From a virus, in the IMG/VR virus record IMGVR_UViG_3300031758_000529, positions 1-25,211 of that record: DNA of 25,211 bases. The stretch is one strand, 5' to 3'. Below the pieces are notes generated by a model. That model made no database searches and was not told the origin of the DNA. It saw nothing but the letters and a program-made list of their open reading frames with translations. Below are positions 6,736-14,031 of the stretch, in pieces. The translations under genes were made by a program, and so were the position numbers. Positions within the stretch are counted from its first letter, which is position 1; each line of letters opens with the position of its first letter.

Positions 6736-7323
6736 ATGAAGAACTTATTAGTTGAATATAATGTCATTGAATATGGAAAGGATTTATTAGCTGAAGCGGC
6801 TGATGTTAGTAAGCCATTAATGTTAAAGAATGTCCTTCTCCAACGTGCTGAAGCAAAAAATCAAAACGGACGTATTTACCCACGTGAAGTATTACAACGT
6901 GAAGCTGGATTGTATAAAGAAAACTTTGTAGTCCAACGCCGTGCACTTGGGGAATTAGACCATCCAGAAAGTCCAGTAGTTAATCTTAAAAATGTATGCT
7001 GCAATGTGACTGAACTATGGTTTGAAGGCCAAGATGTTCGTGGAAATATTGAAATTCTTTCCACTCCATCAGGTAACATTGTCCGTGAACTCATCAAGAA
7101 TAACATTCGTCTTGGTGTATCTTCTCGCGGAATGGGTTCAGTAAGTCCAATCGGTGAAAATACCGTAGAAGTTGGTGATGACTTCGCACTTATCTGTTTT
7201 GATATCGTCAGTAACCCAAGTACCCACGGTGCATTCATCAACGAAAGTAAGAAGGCACAAATCGTTACTCAATACTCACGTATCGACTCTCTTGTATACG
7301 ATTTCCTCAGTGAAGTAAAATGA
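6736..7323 (+). CDS. gp21: Prohead core protease (T4 gp21-like, MEROPS S77)
   Basis: The serine protease cleaves scaffold and capsid proteins after L/I-x-E sites inside the prohead. The 195-aa protein is close in size to T4 gp21 (about 212). It shows the family landmarks: the KNGRIYP-like segment near residues 42-49, LGELDHPE with the putative catalytic His76, and GVSSRGMGS with Ser129/Ser130. A DxFALICFDIVSNPS strand supplies further family residues (D156). The His-to-Ser distance (53-54) is close to that of T4 (His85 and Ser140, from memory). GAGG precedes the ATG at a suitable distance. The stop overlaps the next gene's ATG in an ATGA arrangement, coupling the two. Confidence 0.93.
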   Translation: MKNLLVEYNVIEYGKDLLAEAADVSKPLMLKNVLLQRAEAKNQNGRIYPREVLQREAGLYKENFVVQRRALGELDHPESPVVNLKNVCCNVTELWFEGQDVRGNIEILSTPSGNIVRELIKNNIRLGVSSRGMGSVSPIGENTVEVGDDFALICFDIVSNPSTHGAFINESKKAQIVTQYSRIDSLVYDFLSEVK

Positions 7324-7883
7324 AACTAGCGAAGGAATTTGTTAAGTTTACCATTAAAGAATTGGGATTAAAATCATTACCTAAGAGCATTAAGTTCGAA
7401 GGTGATGATTATTCTGCGCAACATTTAACATTTGGAACTTACAATCCTTCTACTGATGAAATCGTTGTAGTCAAGGGGCAACGTCATCCTATCGATGTAT
7501 TACGTACGTTAGCTCACGAATTGGTGCATCACAAACAACGTGAAGATGGACAAGAATTGAATGGCGAAGATGGGTCAAATACAGAAAACGAAGCAAATGC
7601 AAAAGCTGGCGAATTGATGAGAAAATTCAGAACCGTTCGTCCAGAAATATTTAATGTTGGTCCTTGGGGATTTCATACCAATATGGAAAATAAGATTCAA
7701 TCTATCCTAAGTGCAGCAAAAACTGGTAAACCAGCAAAGATTGATGAAACCTACGTAGACCAATATACTGCCAAGTTATTAATTACAGTGGCACACAATC
7801 TATCCCCAAAGAATAGAACAGAGTTTTACAACGAATCCATCGATAAGATGGTAGAATTAGCATATAAATTAGTTACTCGGTAA
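7320..7883 (+). CDS. Putative zinc metallopeptidase (HExxH)
   Basis: A 187-aa protein with a textbook zincin signature, TLAHELVHHKQ, giving H66, E67 and H70. A likely third ligand is Glu91 in the downstream helix TENEANAKAG, 21 residues after H70, as in gluzincins. A strand with Asp/Tyr residues (residues 29-50) precedes the active-site helix, as expected for a minimal zincin. The C-terminal 65 residues are helical and unrecognised. No signal peptide or membrane anchor is seen. The ATG overlaps the gp21 stop by 4 bases, so the two proteases are translationally coupled. It could process head proteins, the portal-side core or a host target. It does not look like an endolysin. I have seen similar genes in environmental myophages but cannot name a function. 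Confidence 0.75.
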   Translation: MKLAKEFVKFTIKELGLKSLPKSIKFEGDDYSAQHLTFGTYNPSTDEIVVVKGQRHPIDVLRTLAHELVHHKQREDGQELNGEDGSNTENEANAKAGELMRKFRTVRPEIFNVGPWGFHTNMENKIQSILSAAKTGKPAKIDETYVDQYTAKLLITVAHNLSPKNRTEFYNESIDKMVELAYKLVTR

Positions 7884-7895
7884 CCCGGAGGTAGT

Positions 7896-8114
7896 ATGTA
7901 CGTTGAAGTAAAAGGTGATAAACAATCTGATTTAGAACGAGCACTCCAACAGTTCGTTAAGCAAGTCAAAAAAGCAGAATTGATGGAAGATTTAAAGAAG
8001 AAAGAATTCTATTTGAAGAAGTCCAAGAGACTCCAAAAGAAGAGCCAAGACGCCCTCCGCAGAAGAAAGCGTGAAGAGAGTAAGGCGCAGAAGAAGAACA
8101 ATAATACATTTTAA
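7896..8114 (+). CDS. rpsU: Phage-encoded small ribosomal subunit protein bS21
   Basis: A 72-aa, highly basic protein that matches bacterial bS21 (about 70 aa) over its length. It has an initial strand (MYVEVKGDK), then DLERALQQFVKQVKKAELME (residues 12-31), then the DLKKKEFYLKKSKR segment equivalent to the 'R-R-EFYEKP' part of bS21, and a Lys/Arg-rich C-terminal helix. bS21 binds the 30S platform next to the anti-Shine-Dalgarno end of 16S rRNA and affects initiation. The gene has the strongest ribosome binding site I noticed in the window (GGAGGT, 7 bases before ATG). It lies 12 bases after the metallopeptidase gene and before a hairpin. Phage-encoded bS21 genes are known from environmental viruses; an action on host translation is inferred. 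Confidence 0.85.
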   Translation: MYVEVKGDKQSDLERALQQFVKQVKKAELMEDLKKKEFYLKKSKRLQKKSQDALRRRKREESKAQKKNNNTF

Positions 8115-8160
8115 CTAAAAATTGATGTTTTACAAAAAACAGTAATATATATTTAATAGT

Positions 8161-8188
8161 ACACCTCATTTGGGGTGTGATTTTGTTG
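8161..8188 (+). terminator. Hairpin with T-rich tail after bS21
   Basis: ACACCTC/GGGGTGT forms a 7-bp stem (one T-G wobble) around the loop ATTT at 8161-8178, followed by GATTTTGTTG. The T tract is interrupted, so termination may be partial. It separates the bS21 gene from the scaffold/capsid unit. Confidence 0.5.
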
Positions 8189-8190
8189 TA

Positions 8191-8221
8191 TATAATCTGT
8201 TAATGACTCATAATAGTCATT
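8191..8221 (+). promoter_or_regulatory. Leader of gp22-gp23 unit: TATAAT box and stem-loop
   Basis: A TATAAT hexamer at 8191-8196 could be a -10 element; I see no good TTGACA at the usual distance. Immediately downstream, AATGACT (8202-8208) and AGTCATT (8215-8221) form a perfect 7-bp stem with a 6-base loop, ending about 10 bases before the AGGAG of gp22. A TATTTAAT, one base off the TATTTATT motif, lies at 8150-8157. Promoter or mRNA-stabilising function is inferred. Confidence 0.35.
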
Positions 8222-8246
8222 TTAATTCTCATAGGAGAGAAACTTT

Positions 8247-9527
8247 ATGGCAGAGTTCGAATTTACGAACAAGCTTTTAAAGGAAGCAATCGCAGATGCA
8301 GAAGCAGTTCGTCAAACTGCTATTGAAAACGCAAAGCTTTCATTAGAAGAAACGTTCACACCCCAAATCAAGTCTATGTTATCACGTAGACTCCGTGCAG
8401 AAGCAGAAGGCATGGAACACGATGCAGAAGAAAAGGATGTAGAAACAAAGGAAGCACCAGAAGCAGAAAAGGAAGCACCAAAGGCAGCTCCAGTTGCTTC
8501 AGCAGAACCAAAGATGGAAACCGCAAAGGAACTTCCATTCCAAGACGGTGAAGCAGAAGGTTCATCAGAAATGCCAGCAGACTCATCAGACATCGGTGCA
8601 GGTGACAATAAGGAACCATCCGATGCATCATTCGATTCAGCAGATGACGACATGAGTGGTGAAGATGCAGGTGAAAGTGATACCGATTGGTATGACGATT
8701 GGTCAGATGCAGATTTCGACCTTGACGAAGTAATCAAGGAACTTGAAGCAGACCTCAAGGAAGTCTCACATGACGAAGAAGAAAAGGAAGAAATGAAGGA
8801 AGAAGTAGAAGGCGAAGAACACGAAGAAGAAAAGGAAGACGAGAAGGAAGAAGAAATGGCAGATGAAGCATACCCAGCAGAAAATCCAGAAGCTGGTGTT
8901 GCAAAGCCAGAAATTCCAGCTAAGTCTTCAGATATCGGAACAGAAGCTGCACACACCGCAGCAGATGTAAATACTTTCGTAACTGAACCATCAGATGTAA
9001 ATAAGATGGAAGGTGAAGAAATGGGAATGGAAAAAGGTCACGAAGAAGAAGGCGAAGAAGAACTTGATTTAGAAGCAATTCTCGCAGAATTGGAAGCCGA
9101 AGATGAAAAGCATAAGGCATCATCCGAAAAAATGGCAACCCTAGAGAAAGAACTTGCAGAATATCGTCAGGCTGTAAAGCTCCTACGAGGCAAGCTACAC
9201 GAAGTCAATCTTCTCAATGCAAAGCTCTTGTACACCAATAAGATTTTCCGTAAGGAAGGTTTGACTACTGAACAAAAGGTAATGGTCGTAGAAAACTTCG
9301 ATCGTGCAACCACTGTTCGTGAAATCAAGATGGTATACACAGTTTTGGTAGAAACATTAACTTCCGCAGCAAAGGTAGTAAAGGCAACAAAGGCACCAAG
9401 TAAGGTGGTAGCAGAAGGGTTCGCAAGTAAGGCAACCCCAAGTACCGCTCCAAAGACTGAAGCACCAGCAGTTATCGCAGAAAACTCTGTTGCTAAGCGT
9501 TTACAACAACTCGCAGGAATTATCTAA
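8247..9527 (+). CDS. gp22: Prohead scaffold (major core) protein, T4 gp22-like
   Basis: The scaffold fills the prohead and templates the gp23 shell before being degraded by gp21. The 426-aa protein is extremely acidic. Residues 1-50 form an Ala/Lys/Glu helix (KLLKEAIADAEAV). Residues about 57-285 are Glu/Asp-rich with runs such as EEEKEDEKEEEM and probably disordered, and about 285-330 are a coiled coil. A short globular helical segment follows, then a C-terminal tail ending VAKRLQQLAGII. T4 gp22 is shorter (about 270 aa); the acidic insert explains the difference. VIAE near residue 412 fits the gp21 cleavage rule. It lies directly between the protease side and gp23, with AGGAGA upstream. Assignment rests on position plus composition more than on strong sequence identity. 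Confidence 0.85.
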   Translation: MAEFEFTNKLLKEAIADAEAVRQTAIENAKLSLEETFTPQIKSMLSRRLRAEAEGMEHDAEEKDVETKEAPEAEKEAPKAAPVASAEPKMETAKELPFQDGEAEGSSEMPADSSDIGAGDNKEPSDASFDSADDDMSGEDAGESDTDWYDDWSDADFDLDEVIKELEADLKEVSHDEEEKEEMKEEVEGEEHEEEKEDEKEEEMADEAYPAENPEAGVAKPEIPAKSSDIGTEAAHTAADVNTFVTEPSDVNKMEGEEMGMEKGHEEEGEEELDLEAILAELEAEDEKHKASSEKMATLEKELAEYRQAVKLLRGKLHEVNLLNAKLLYTNKIFRKEGLTTEQKVMVVENFDRATTVREIKMVYTVLVETLTSAAKVVKATKAPSKVVAEGFASKATPSTAPKTEAPAVIAENSVAKRLQQLAGII

Positions 9528-9545
9528 CCTCATAGGAGATTAAGC

Positions 9546-11141
9546 ATGTCAGACGTAAATTCATTAATCAACGAAGCCGGCTCAGCACACAAGGTTATCG
9601 TTGAACAATCCCGCCAATTGGCAGGAAAGTGGGAAAAGTCAGGCCTTCTTGAAGGCATGAAGGGAGCAGAGAAGCAAGGTATGGCAGTAATGCTTGAAAA
9701 CCAAGCTTCACAACTTCTCCAAGAAAACTCATACACCAACCTCGCAGGCACCGCAGGTGAACAATGGGCAGGTGTAGCACTTCCATTAGTTCGTAAGGTC
9801 TTCGGTTCAATCGCAGCTAAGAACTTCGTATCAGTCCAACCAATGAACCTTCCTTCAGGACTTGTGTTCTACATGGACTTCAAGTACGGCACAACTGTAA
9901 ACGGAAAGACCTCAGGAACCTCACTCTATGGTAACGCACTTGGTTCACCATTTGGTGGCTTCGGTAACTCAGATGAAGGCGGCTTATACGGCGCAGGTCA
10001 ATTTGCTTACACAGTAAATGATGCATCTTTGACCGGATTAACTACAGCTCCAGCATCTGCATCAGCATTATCAGACATCAACTTCAACTCAGATTACTCT
10101 GCTTCATTAGCAGCAGGTAACCTCTCGAAGTACTCAATCGCAACCAGTTCATTAACTGGTCTTGACAAGCTCGCAGTCCGCTCATTCATCCCATCAGGAT
10201 CAGTAGTTGACTTCGCAGCATTAGTACTTCCAGAATTCACCAAGATTGTTGGTGCAAACGTAGTGTTTATCGTTAACACCAACGTAGCAGCAGGCAAGAC
10301 CATCAACTCAGTTGCATACAGTAAGCAACCAACCGATTCAACCCGTGGTGATTTCGAAGATACAACTGGTGCAGATTTGAACATCCCACAAATCGACTTA
10401 GAACTTAAGTCAGAAACAATCGTAGCAAAGACCCGTAAGTTGAAGGCAGTCTGGTCACCAGAACTTGCACAAGACTTGAACGCTTACCACAGTGTTGATG
10501 CAGAAGCTGAATTAACAGCAATGTTAAGTGATTACATCTCAACCGAAATCGACCTCGAAATCCTTGATATGTTAATCGCAGCTGTTCCAACTCAAACCAC
10601 TGAATACTGGTCAGCTGAAATCGGTCGTGTGTACAACTCATCTTCTGGTGCATTCGCAGCATCATCATATACTGGTACTGCATGGACCAACATGACCTGG
10701 TTCCAAACTCTCGGTCAAAAGATGCAAAAGGTAAGTAACAAGATTCATCAACTCACCATGCGTGGTGGTGCAAACTTCGCAGTATGTTCACCAACCGTCG
10801 CAACAATCCTTGAAACCATCCCAGGCTTCATGGCAAACACAGATGGTGACAAGATGGAATTCGCAGGTGGCGTAACCAAGGTTGGTTCATTCCAAAACCG
10901 TTACACTATCTACAAGAACCCATACATGAAGGAAAACGTGTTGTTGATGGGCTTCCGTGGAAGTAACTTCCTCGAAACCGGTGCAGTATACGCACCATAT
11001 ATCCCACTCATCATGACTCCGCTCGTGTATGACCCAAACAACTTCACACCACGCCGTGGTGTAATGACCCGTTACGCAAAGAAGGTTGTACGCCCAGAAT
11101 TCTTCGGAAAGGTGTACATCGACGGATTAAACTTAATCTAA
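9546..11141 (+). CDS. gp23: Major capsid protein (T4 gp23-like)
   Basis: This HK97-fold protein forms the hexamers of the head shell. At 531 aa it matches T4 gp23 (521). The family landmark VQPMNLPSGLVFYMDFKYG is at residues 97-115, and the C-terminal part contains TPRRGVMTRYAKKVVRPEFF as in the family. The N-terminal 60 residues contain several L/I-x-E sites for gp21 (E10, E20, E36, E60). By analogy with T4, where about 65 residues are removed, cleavage after LLQE at residue 60 is the best candidate. The codons favour C-ending forms (AAC, TTC, TAC, ATC) far more than the accessory genes do, as expected for the most abundant protein. The ribosome binding site CATAGGAGA is nearly the same as that of gp22. 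A strong terminator follows. Confidence 0.95.
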   Translation: MSDVNSLINEAGSAHKVIVEQSRQLAGKWEKSGLLEGMKGAEKQGMAVMLENQASQLLQENSYTNLAGTAGEQWAGVALPLVRKVFGSIAAKNFVSVQPMNLPSGLVFYMDFKYGTTVNGKTSGTSLYGNALGSPFGGFGNSDEGGLYGAGQFAYTVNDASLTGLTTAPASASALSDINFNSDYSASLAAGNLSKYSIATSSLTGLDKLAVRSFIPSGSVVDFAALVLPEFTKIVGANVVFIVNTNVAAGKTINSVAYSKQPTDSTRGDFEDTTGADLNIPQIDLELKSETIVAKTRKLKAVWSPELAQDLNAYHSVDAEAELTAMLSDYISTEIDLEILDMLIAAVPTQTTEYWSAEIGRVYNSSSGAFAASSYTGTAWTNMTWFQTLGQKMQKVSNKIHQLTMRGGANFAVCSPTVATILETIPGFMANTDGDKMEFAGGVTKVGSFQNRYTIYKNPYMKENVLLMGFRGSNFLETGAVYAPYIPLIMTPLVYDPNNFTPRRGVMTRYAKKVVRPEFFGKVYIDGLNLI

Positions 11142-11168
11142 TCCTCGTAGTAACGGTGGGAATAAATG

Positions 11169-11197
11169 GGGTGGCCGAAAGGTCACCCTTTTTATTT
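11169..11197 (+). terminator. Intrinsic terminator after gp23
   Basis: GGGTGGCC (11169-11176) and GGTCACCC (11181-11188) form an 8-bp stem with one G-T wobble, capped by a GAAA tetraloop of the stable GNRA class, and followed at once by TTTTTATTT. This is a classic rho-independent terminator ending the scaffold-capsid unit. Confidence 0.88.
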
Positions 11198-11230
11198 GCC
11201 TTAAAATACTACTTAATGATTTAATAAAAC

Positions 11231-11238
11231 TATTTATT
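11231..11238 (+). promoter_or_regulatory. TATTTATT motif upstream of gp13-like gene
   Basis: An exact TATTTATT octamer lies between the gp23 terminator and the next gene, 24 bases before its ATG. Since the terminator should stop upstream transcription, a promoter is needed here, which makes this the best-supported copy of the motif. Function is still inference. Confidence 0.5.
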
Positions 11239-11262
11239 GTAAGTCCCTAATTAGAGATTATT

Positions 11263-12417
11263 ATGGAAACACAAGAACCAATATTCTATGATGGTAGTCC
11301 TTCAAATCCATTTGGAATAACTCCATTCGGATTCTATGATAGCGATTCTGAATTCCAAACGGATGCTCCAAGAGCAGCAGAATTCGTTGCAAGAAAACTT
11401 GGATGGCCTGTTGTAGAAGTTGAATTAATTGATAAACAAATTTATGCGTGTTTTGAAGAAGCTATTACCACATATGGTAATCAAGTCAATCAATTTAATG
11501 CGCGTGAACATATGATGACTTTACAAGGGGTATCAACAGCTACTTCCGCAACACAACGTAATATCGTCGGGTCTGCTATTCCACAAGTAGTAAAGTTAGC
11601 AACAGACTATGGCGTAGAAGCACAATCTGGTGGTGATGTTACCGTAAAACAAGGTTATATCTCTGCTTCTATGGGTACACAAAGTTATGACATTAAAACT
11701 TTGTGGGCAGATGTTAGTGAAAGTGGTAAGAAGTTAGAAATTCGTCGTATTTACCATTACATGCCACCAGCAGTCGCTCGTTACTATGACCCGTTCGCAA
11801 CAACTGGTCTTGGGTTGACTAACTTGATGGCAGAATTTGGATTCGATGGATATTCACCACCGGTGACCTTCGTGATGATGCCAGCCTACGAAGATTTACT
11901 CCGTATTCAAGCAATCGAAATCAACGATATGATTCGTAAGAGTCAATATGGATTCGAAGTGTCAAATAATATTATTAGATTCTCACCAGTATTTAAAGAA
12001 TCAAAGACAATATGGTTTGACTATATGATAGTAGATGATAAGCAAGCAAATACATTCCAATCTGGGTCAAATATCGCAAGTGATTTATCGAATGTCCCAT
12101 ATACCAATATCAATTACACAAAAACCAATGATATGTCACGACTATGGATATTCCGTTATACACTTGCATTAGCAAAAGAACTTCTTGGTATCATTCGTTC
12201 TAAGTTTGAAAATATTCCATATCCAGACGGACAAATTCGTTTGGACGGCGAAATTCTTAGAAGAGAAGCTATTGCTGAAAAAGAAGGATTAATTAAAGAA
12301 CTTCGTGAAACACTTGAAGAAACTGGAATGCAAGCACAAATGAAGAAGCAAATGGAAAATTCAGAAAATATGCAAAAGATGTTCAAGAATGTTCCTACTC
12401 TCATTTACATAGGTTAA
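11263..12417 (+). CDS. gp13: Neck protein, T4 gp13-like
   Basis: gp13 and gp14 form the neck that closes the filled head and receives the tail. The 384-aa protein (T4 gp13 about 309) begins with Pro/Phe-rich ITPFGFYDSDSEFQ and an AAEFVARKLGWPVVEVEL element. The centre has the block RYYDPFATTGLGLTNLMAEF (about residues 172-191) that I associate with gp13 of T4-like cyanophages. A KELLGIIRSKFENIPYPDGQ helix-turn follows (about residues 306-325), then a charged C-terminal helix rich in Glu, Met and Lys. Start ATG is preceded by a weak GAG. It is the first gene of a unit with gp14- and gp15-like genes, 3 bases ahead of the next. Confidence 0.82.
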   Translation: METQEPIFYDGSPSNPFGITPFGFYDSDSEFQTDAPRAAEFVARKLGWPVVEVELIDKQIYACFEEAITTYGNQVNQFNAREHMMTLQGVSTATSATQRNIVGSAIPQVVKLATDYGVEAQSGGDVTVKQGYISASMGTQSYDIKTLWADVSESGKKLEIRRIYHYMPPAVARYYDPFATTGLGLTNLMAEFGFDGYSPPVTFVMMPAYEDLLRIQAIEINDMIRKSQYGFEVSNNIIRFSPVFKESKTIWFDYMIVDDKQANTFQSGSNIASDLSNVPYTNINYTKTNDMSRLWIFRYTLALAKELLGIIRSKFENIPYPDGQIRLDGEILRREAIAEKEGLIKELRETLEETGMQAQMKKQMENSENMQKMFKNVPTLIYIG

Positions 12418-12420
12418 TCA

Positions 12421-12879
12421 ATGGCACGCTTCGTTACAAAACGAGATTTTGAATTTATCCAACACATCACTCGGGAATTGATTGATGAAACGATGGATGT
12501 TGCTGTTGTATTATATAAAATTGTAGTGGAATCTGCTAAGGTAAATATCTATGGAGAAAGCACTGTAAAACCTAGATATACTCCTGTCAAAGTTAACGCT
12601 ATCGTCAAATATGATAAAAATACACTAGCAAGAGATGAAGGATTTGGACTAAATCAAGAACAGCAAACAGAGTTTAGATTTGCTCGTCGTATGTTACAAG
12701 ATGTTAACACCTATCCAGAAATTGGTGATATTATCGGATATAATAATCATTTTTATGAAGTCCACAATATCACAGAAACACAACTTATTGCAGGTAAGCC
12801 AGGGTTTAATACCGCAATCATTTGTATGGCACACTTAACTCGTCGTACAAGTATTGATATTGAAGAGGCACAAGTATGA
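12421..12879 (+). CDS. gp14: Probable neck/head-completion protein (gp14-like)
   Basis: A 152-aa protein between gp13- and gp15-like genes, the place of gp14 in the T4 order. It starts MARFVTKRDFEFIQHITREL and has VNIYGESTVKPRYTPV (about residues 39-54). Later come TEFRFARRMLQDVNTYPEIG and a DIIGYNNHFYEVHNITETQL strand pair. The 'GDIIxYNNxxYEV' strand pattern is typical of head-tail joining proteins of tailed phages. It is clearly shorter than T4 gp14 (about 256 aa), so the gp14 name rests on order and on memory of similar marine-phage proteins. It could instead be a distinct head-closure protein. Its stop overlaps the next ATG by 4 bases. Confidence 0.6.
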   Translation: MARFVTKRDFEFIQHITRELIDETMDVAVVLYKIVVESAKVNIYGESTVKPRYTPVKVNAIVKYDKNTLARDEGFGLNQEQQTEFRFARRMLQDVNTYPEIGDIIGYNNHFYEVHNITETQLIAGKPGFNTAIICMAHLTRRTSIDIEEAQV

Positions 12880-13673
12880 CCTTCGACCCAGAATATAAAG
12901 AACCTGTAAAGATTGTTAATGATAGCCAACAATCCCCAAGGTTACAGAGTAGAGCAGACGATACGGTAACAGATTCTCCAGCAATTAAAGTTACATTATA
13001 CACAGTTGATAATGCAATTTTAAAATATATGAATGACCGCATTAAACCAATTGTAACACAAAATGGGTCACAAGTTAAAGTACCGGTATTGTATGGTGAC
13101 CCAGAACGATGGAAGTCTGCTCAACGGGATGGAGTTATGCGTGATTCTATTGGAAAGATACAACTTCCAATGATTATGCTTCGCAGAACATCAATGAAAA
13201 AGACTCTAATTAATTCTGCGGTCAACAAATATTATGACAGAACATTTTATTCTGGGTGGAACAGACGGACACCATATGACCAATTTAGTGTTGTAAACAA
13301 AGTAGTTCCAAGTCGAGAATATTTTAATACAACGGCAGCTCCAGACTATTATGAATTTACATATAAATGTATGGTCTGGACTGAATATATGGAACAGATG
13401 AATAGTATTGTTGAAAATATCTCATTTGAAAGTGACGAATTTTGGGGCGAAAGAAACAACTATAAATTTCGTACTATTATTAAGGGATTTGAACCACTTA
13501 CCGAACTACCAAATACCTCCGACCGCGTGGTACGCACTCAATTCGATATGACCGTATACGCATACCTATTACCAGAGTCACAATTAGATGTTGGTGGTAA
13601 TAGAGGATTGGTCACAAAGAAGCGCTATGGAGTCAAAAAAGTGGTCACTTTTACTGAAATAGAAAGTGAATAA
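12876..13673 (+). CDS. gp15: Tail sheath stabiliser/completion protein, T4 gp15-like
   Basis: T4 gp15 forms the hexameric cap at the top of the tail that contacts the neck. The protein here is 265 aa; T4 gp15 is 272. It contains KVPVLYGDPERWKSAQ (about residues 68-83), equivalent to the 'V-P-I-x-Y-x-x-x-E-x-x' segment of gp15, followed by QLPMIMLRRTS. The second half has CMVWTEYMEQMNSIVENI, matching the 'F-T-R-Y-E-D-D-M-x-Q-I-V-E-Q-I' helix of gp15, then a C-terminal beta-rich region ending in TVYAYLLPE. Start overlaps the previous stop. The first 35 residues are polar and probably flexible. Confidence 0.78.
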   Translation: MTFDPEYKEPVKIVNDSQQSPRLQSRADDTVTDSPAIKVTLYTVDNAILKYMNDRIKPIVTQNGSQVKVPVLYGDPERWKSAQRDGVMRDSIGKIQLPMIMLRRTSMKKTLINSAVNKYYDRTFYSGWNRRTPYDQFSVVNKVVPSREYFNTTAAPDYYEFTYKCMVWTEYMEQMNSIVENISFESDEFWGERNNYKFRTIIKGFEPLTELPNTSDRVVRTQFDMTVYAYLLPESQLDVGGNRGLVTKKRYGVKKVVTFTEIESE

Positions 13674-13697
13674 TTGATGTTTAGGTAAAAAAACAGA

Positions 13698-13705
13698 TAT
13701 TTATT
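13698..13705 (+). promoter_or_regulatory. TATTTATT motif upstream of sheath unit
   Basis: An exact TATTTATT octamer, 34 bases before the ATG of the small coiled-coil gene that precedes the sheath gene. No terminator hairpin is seen after the gp15-like gene, so this may add transcription to a read-through unit. Promoter role inferred from recurrence. Confidence 0.4.
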
Positions 13706-13739
13706 ATACGAGTTGTATTGTACACAAAAAGAGGTTATT

Positions 13740-14006
13740 ATGGCTGAAATCACAAAAGAAGAGCTGGAACAAATTAGTAGTTTGCGAAATAAGCTCGCAA
13801 CGGTAGTCTCTGATTCTGGACAATTGACATTACAAATTCAATTACTCCAAGCAGATATTGTAGAACTGAATAATAAACTTGGTGAACAGACTAAGTTGTT
13901 CAAGGGGCTGTTAGAAGAAGAACAAGTATTAATCAAAGGGTTATCTGAAAAGTATGGCGCTGGTCAAATCAACTTTGAAACCGGCGAATTTACACCAGAG
14001 AAATAA
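13740..14006 (+). CDS. Small coiled-coil protein upstream of tail sheath
   Basis: An 88-aa protein. I chose the ATG at 13740 because GAGG lies 5-8 bases upstream; an ATG 27 bases earlier has no ribosome binding site and would include a Cys/Gln-rich extension of no apparent value. Residues 5-60 show a continuous heptad-like pattern (LEQISSLRNKLATVV ... LQADIVELNNKL), predicting a coiled coil. The C-terminus has EKYGAGQINFETGEF, a short element I have seen ending similar small proteins of T4-like marine phages. It precedes the sheath gene by 25 bases. It could be a tail assembly chaperone or a minor structural protein; unknown. Confidence 0.65.
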   Translation: MAEITKEELEQISSLRNKLATVVSDSGQLTLQIQLLQADIVELNNKLGEQTKLFKGLLEEEQVLIKGLSEKYGAGQINFETGEFTPEK

Positions 14007-14031
14007 CAAAATTTAGTTTGGAGAATACCGT

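Noticed and set aside
8312-8956. Ser-rich 214-codon minus-strand frame opposite the scaffold gene
   Set aside because: Produced by the complement of GAA/GCA-rich codons; no start signal, and the + strand gene is well supported.
13713-13739. Nine-codon N-terminal extension of the small coiled-coil protein
   Set aside because: No ribosome binding site before that ATG, whereas GAGG precedes the ATG at 13740 at the right distance.
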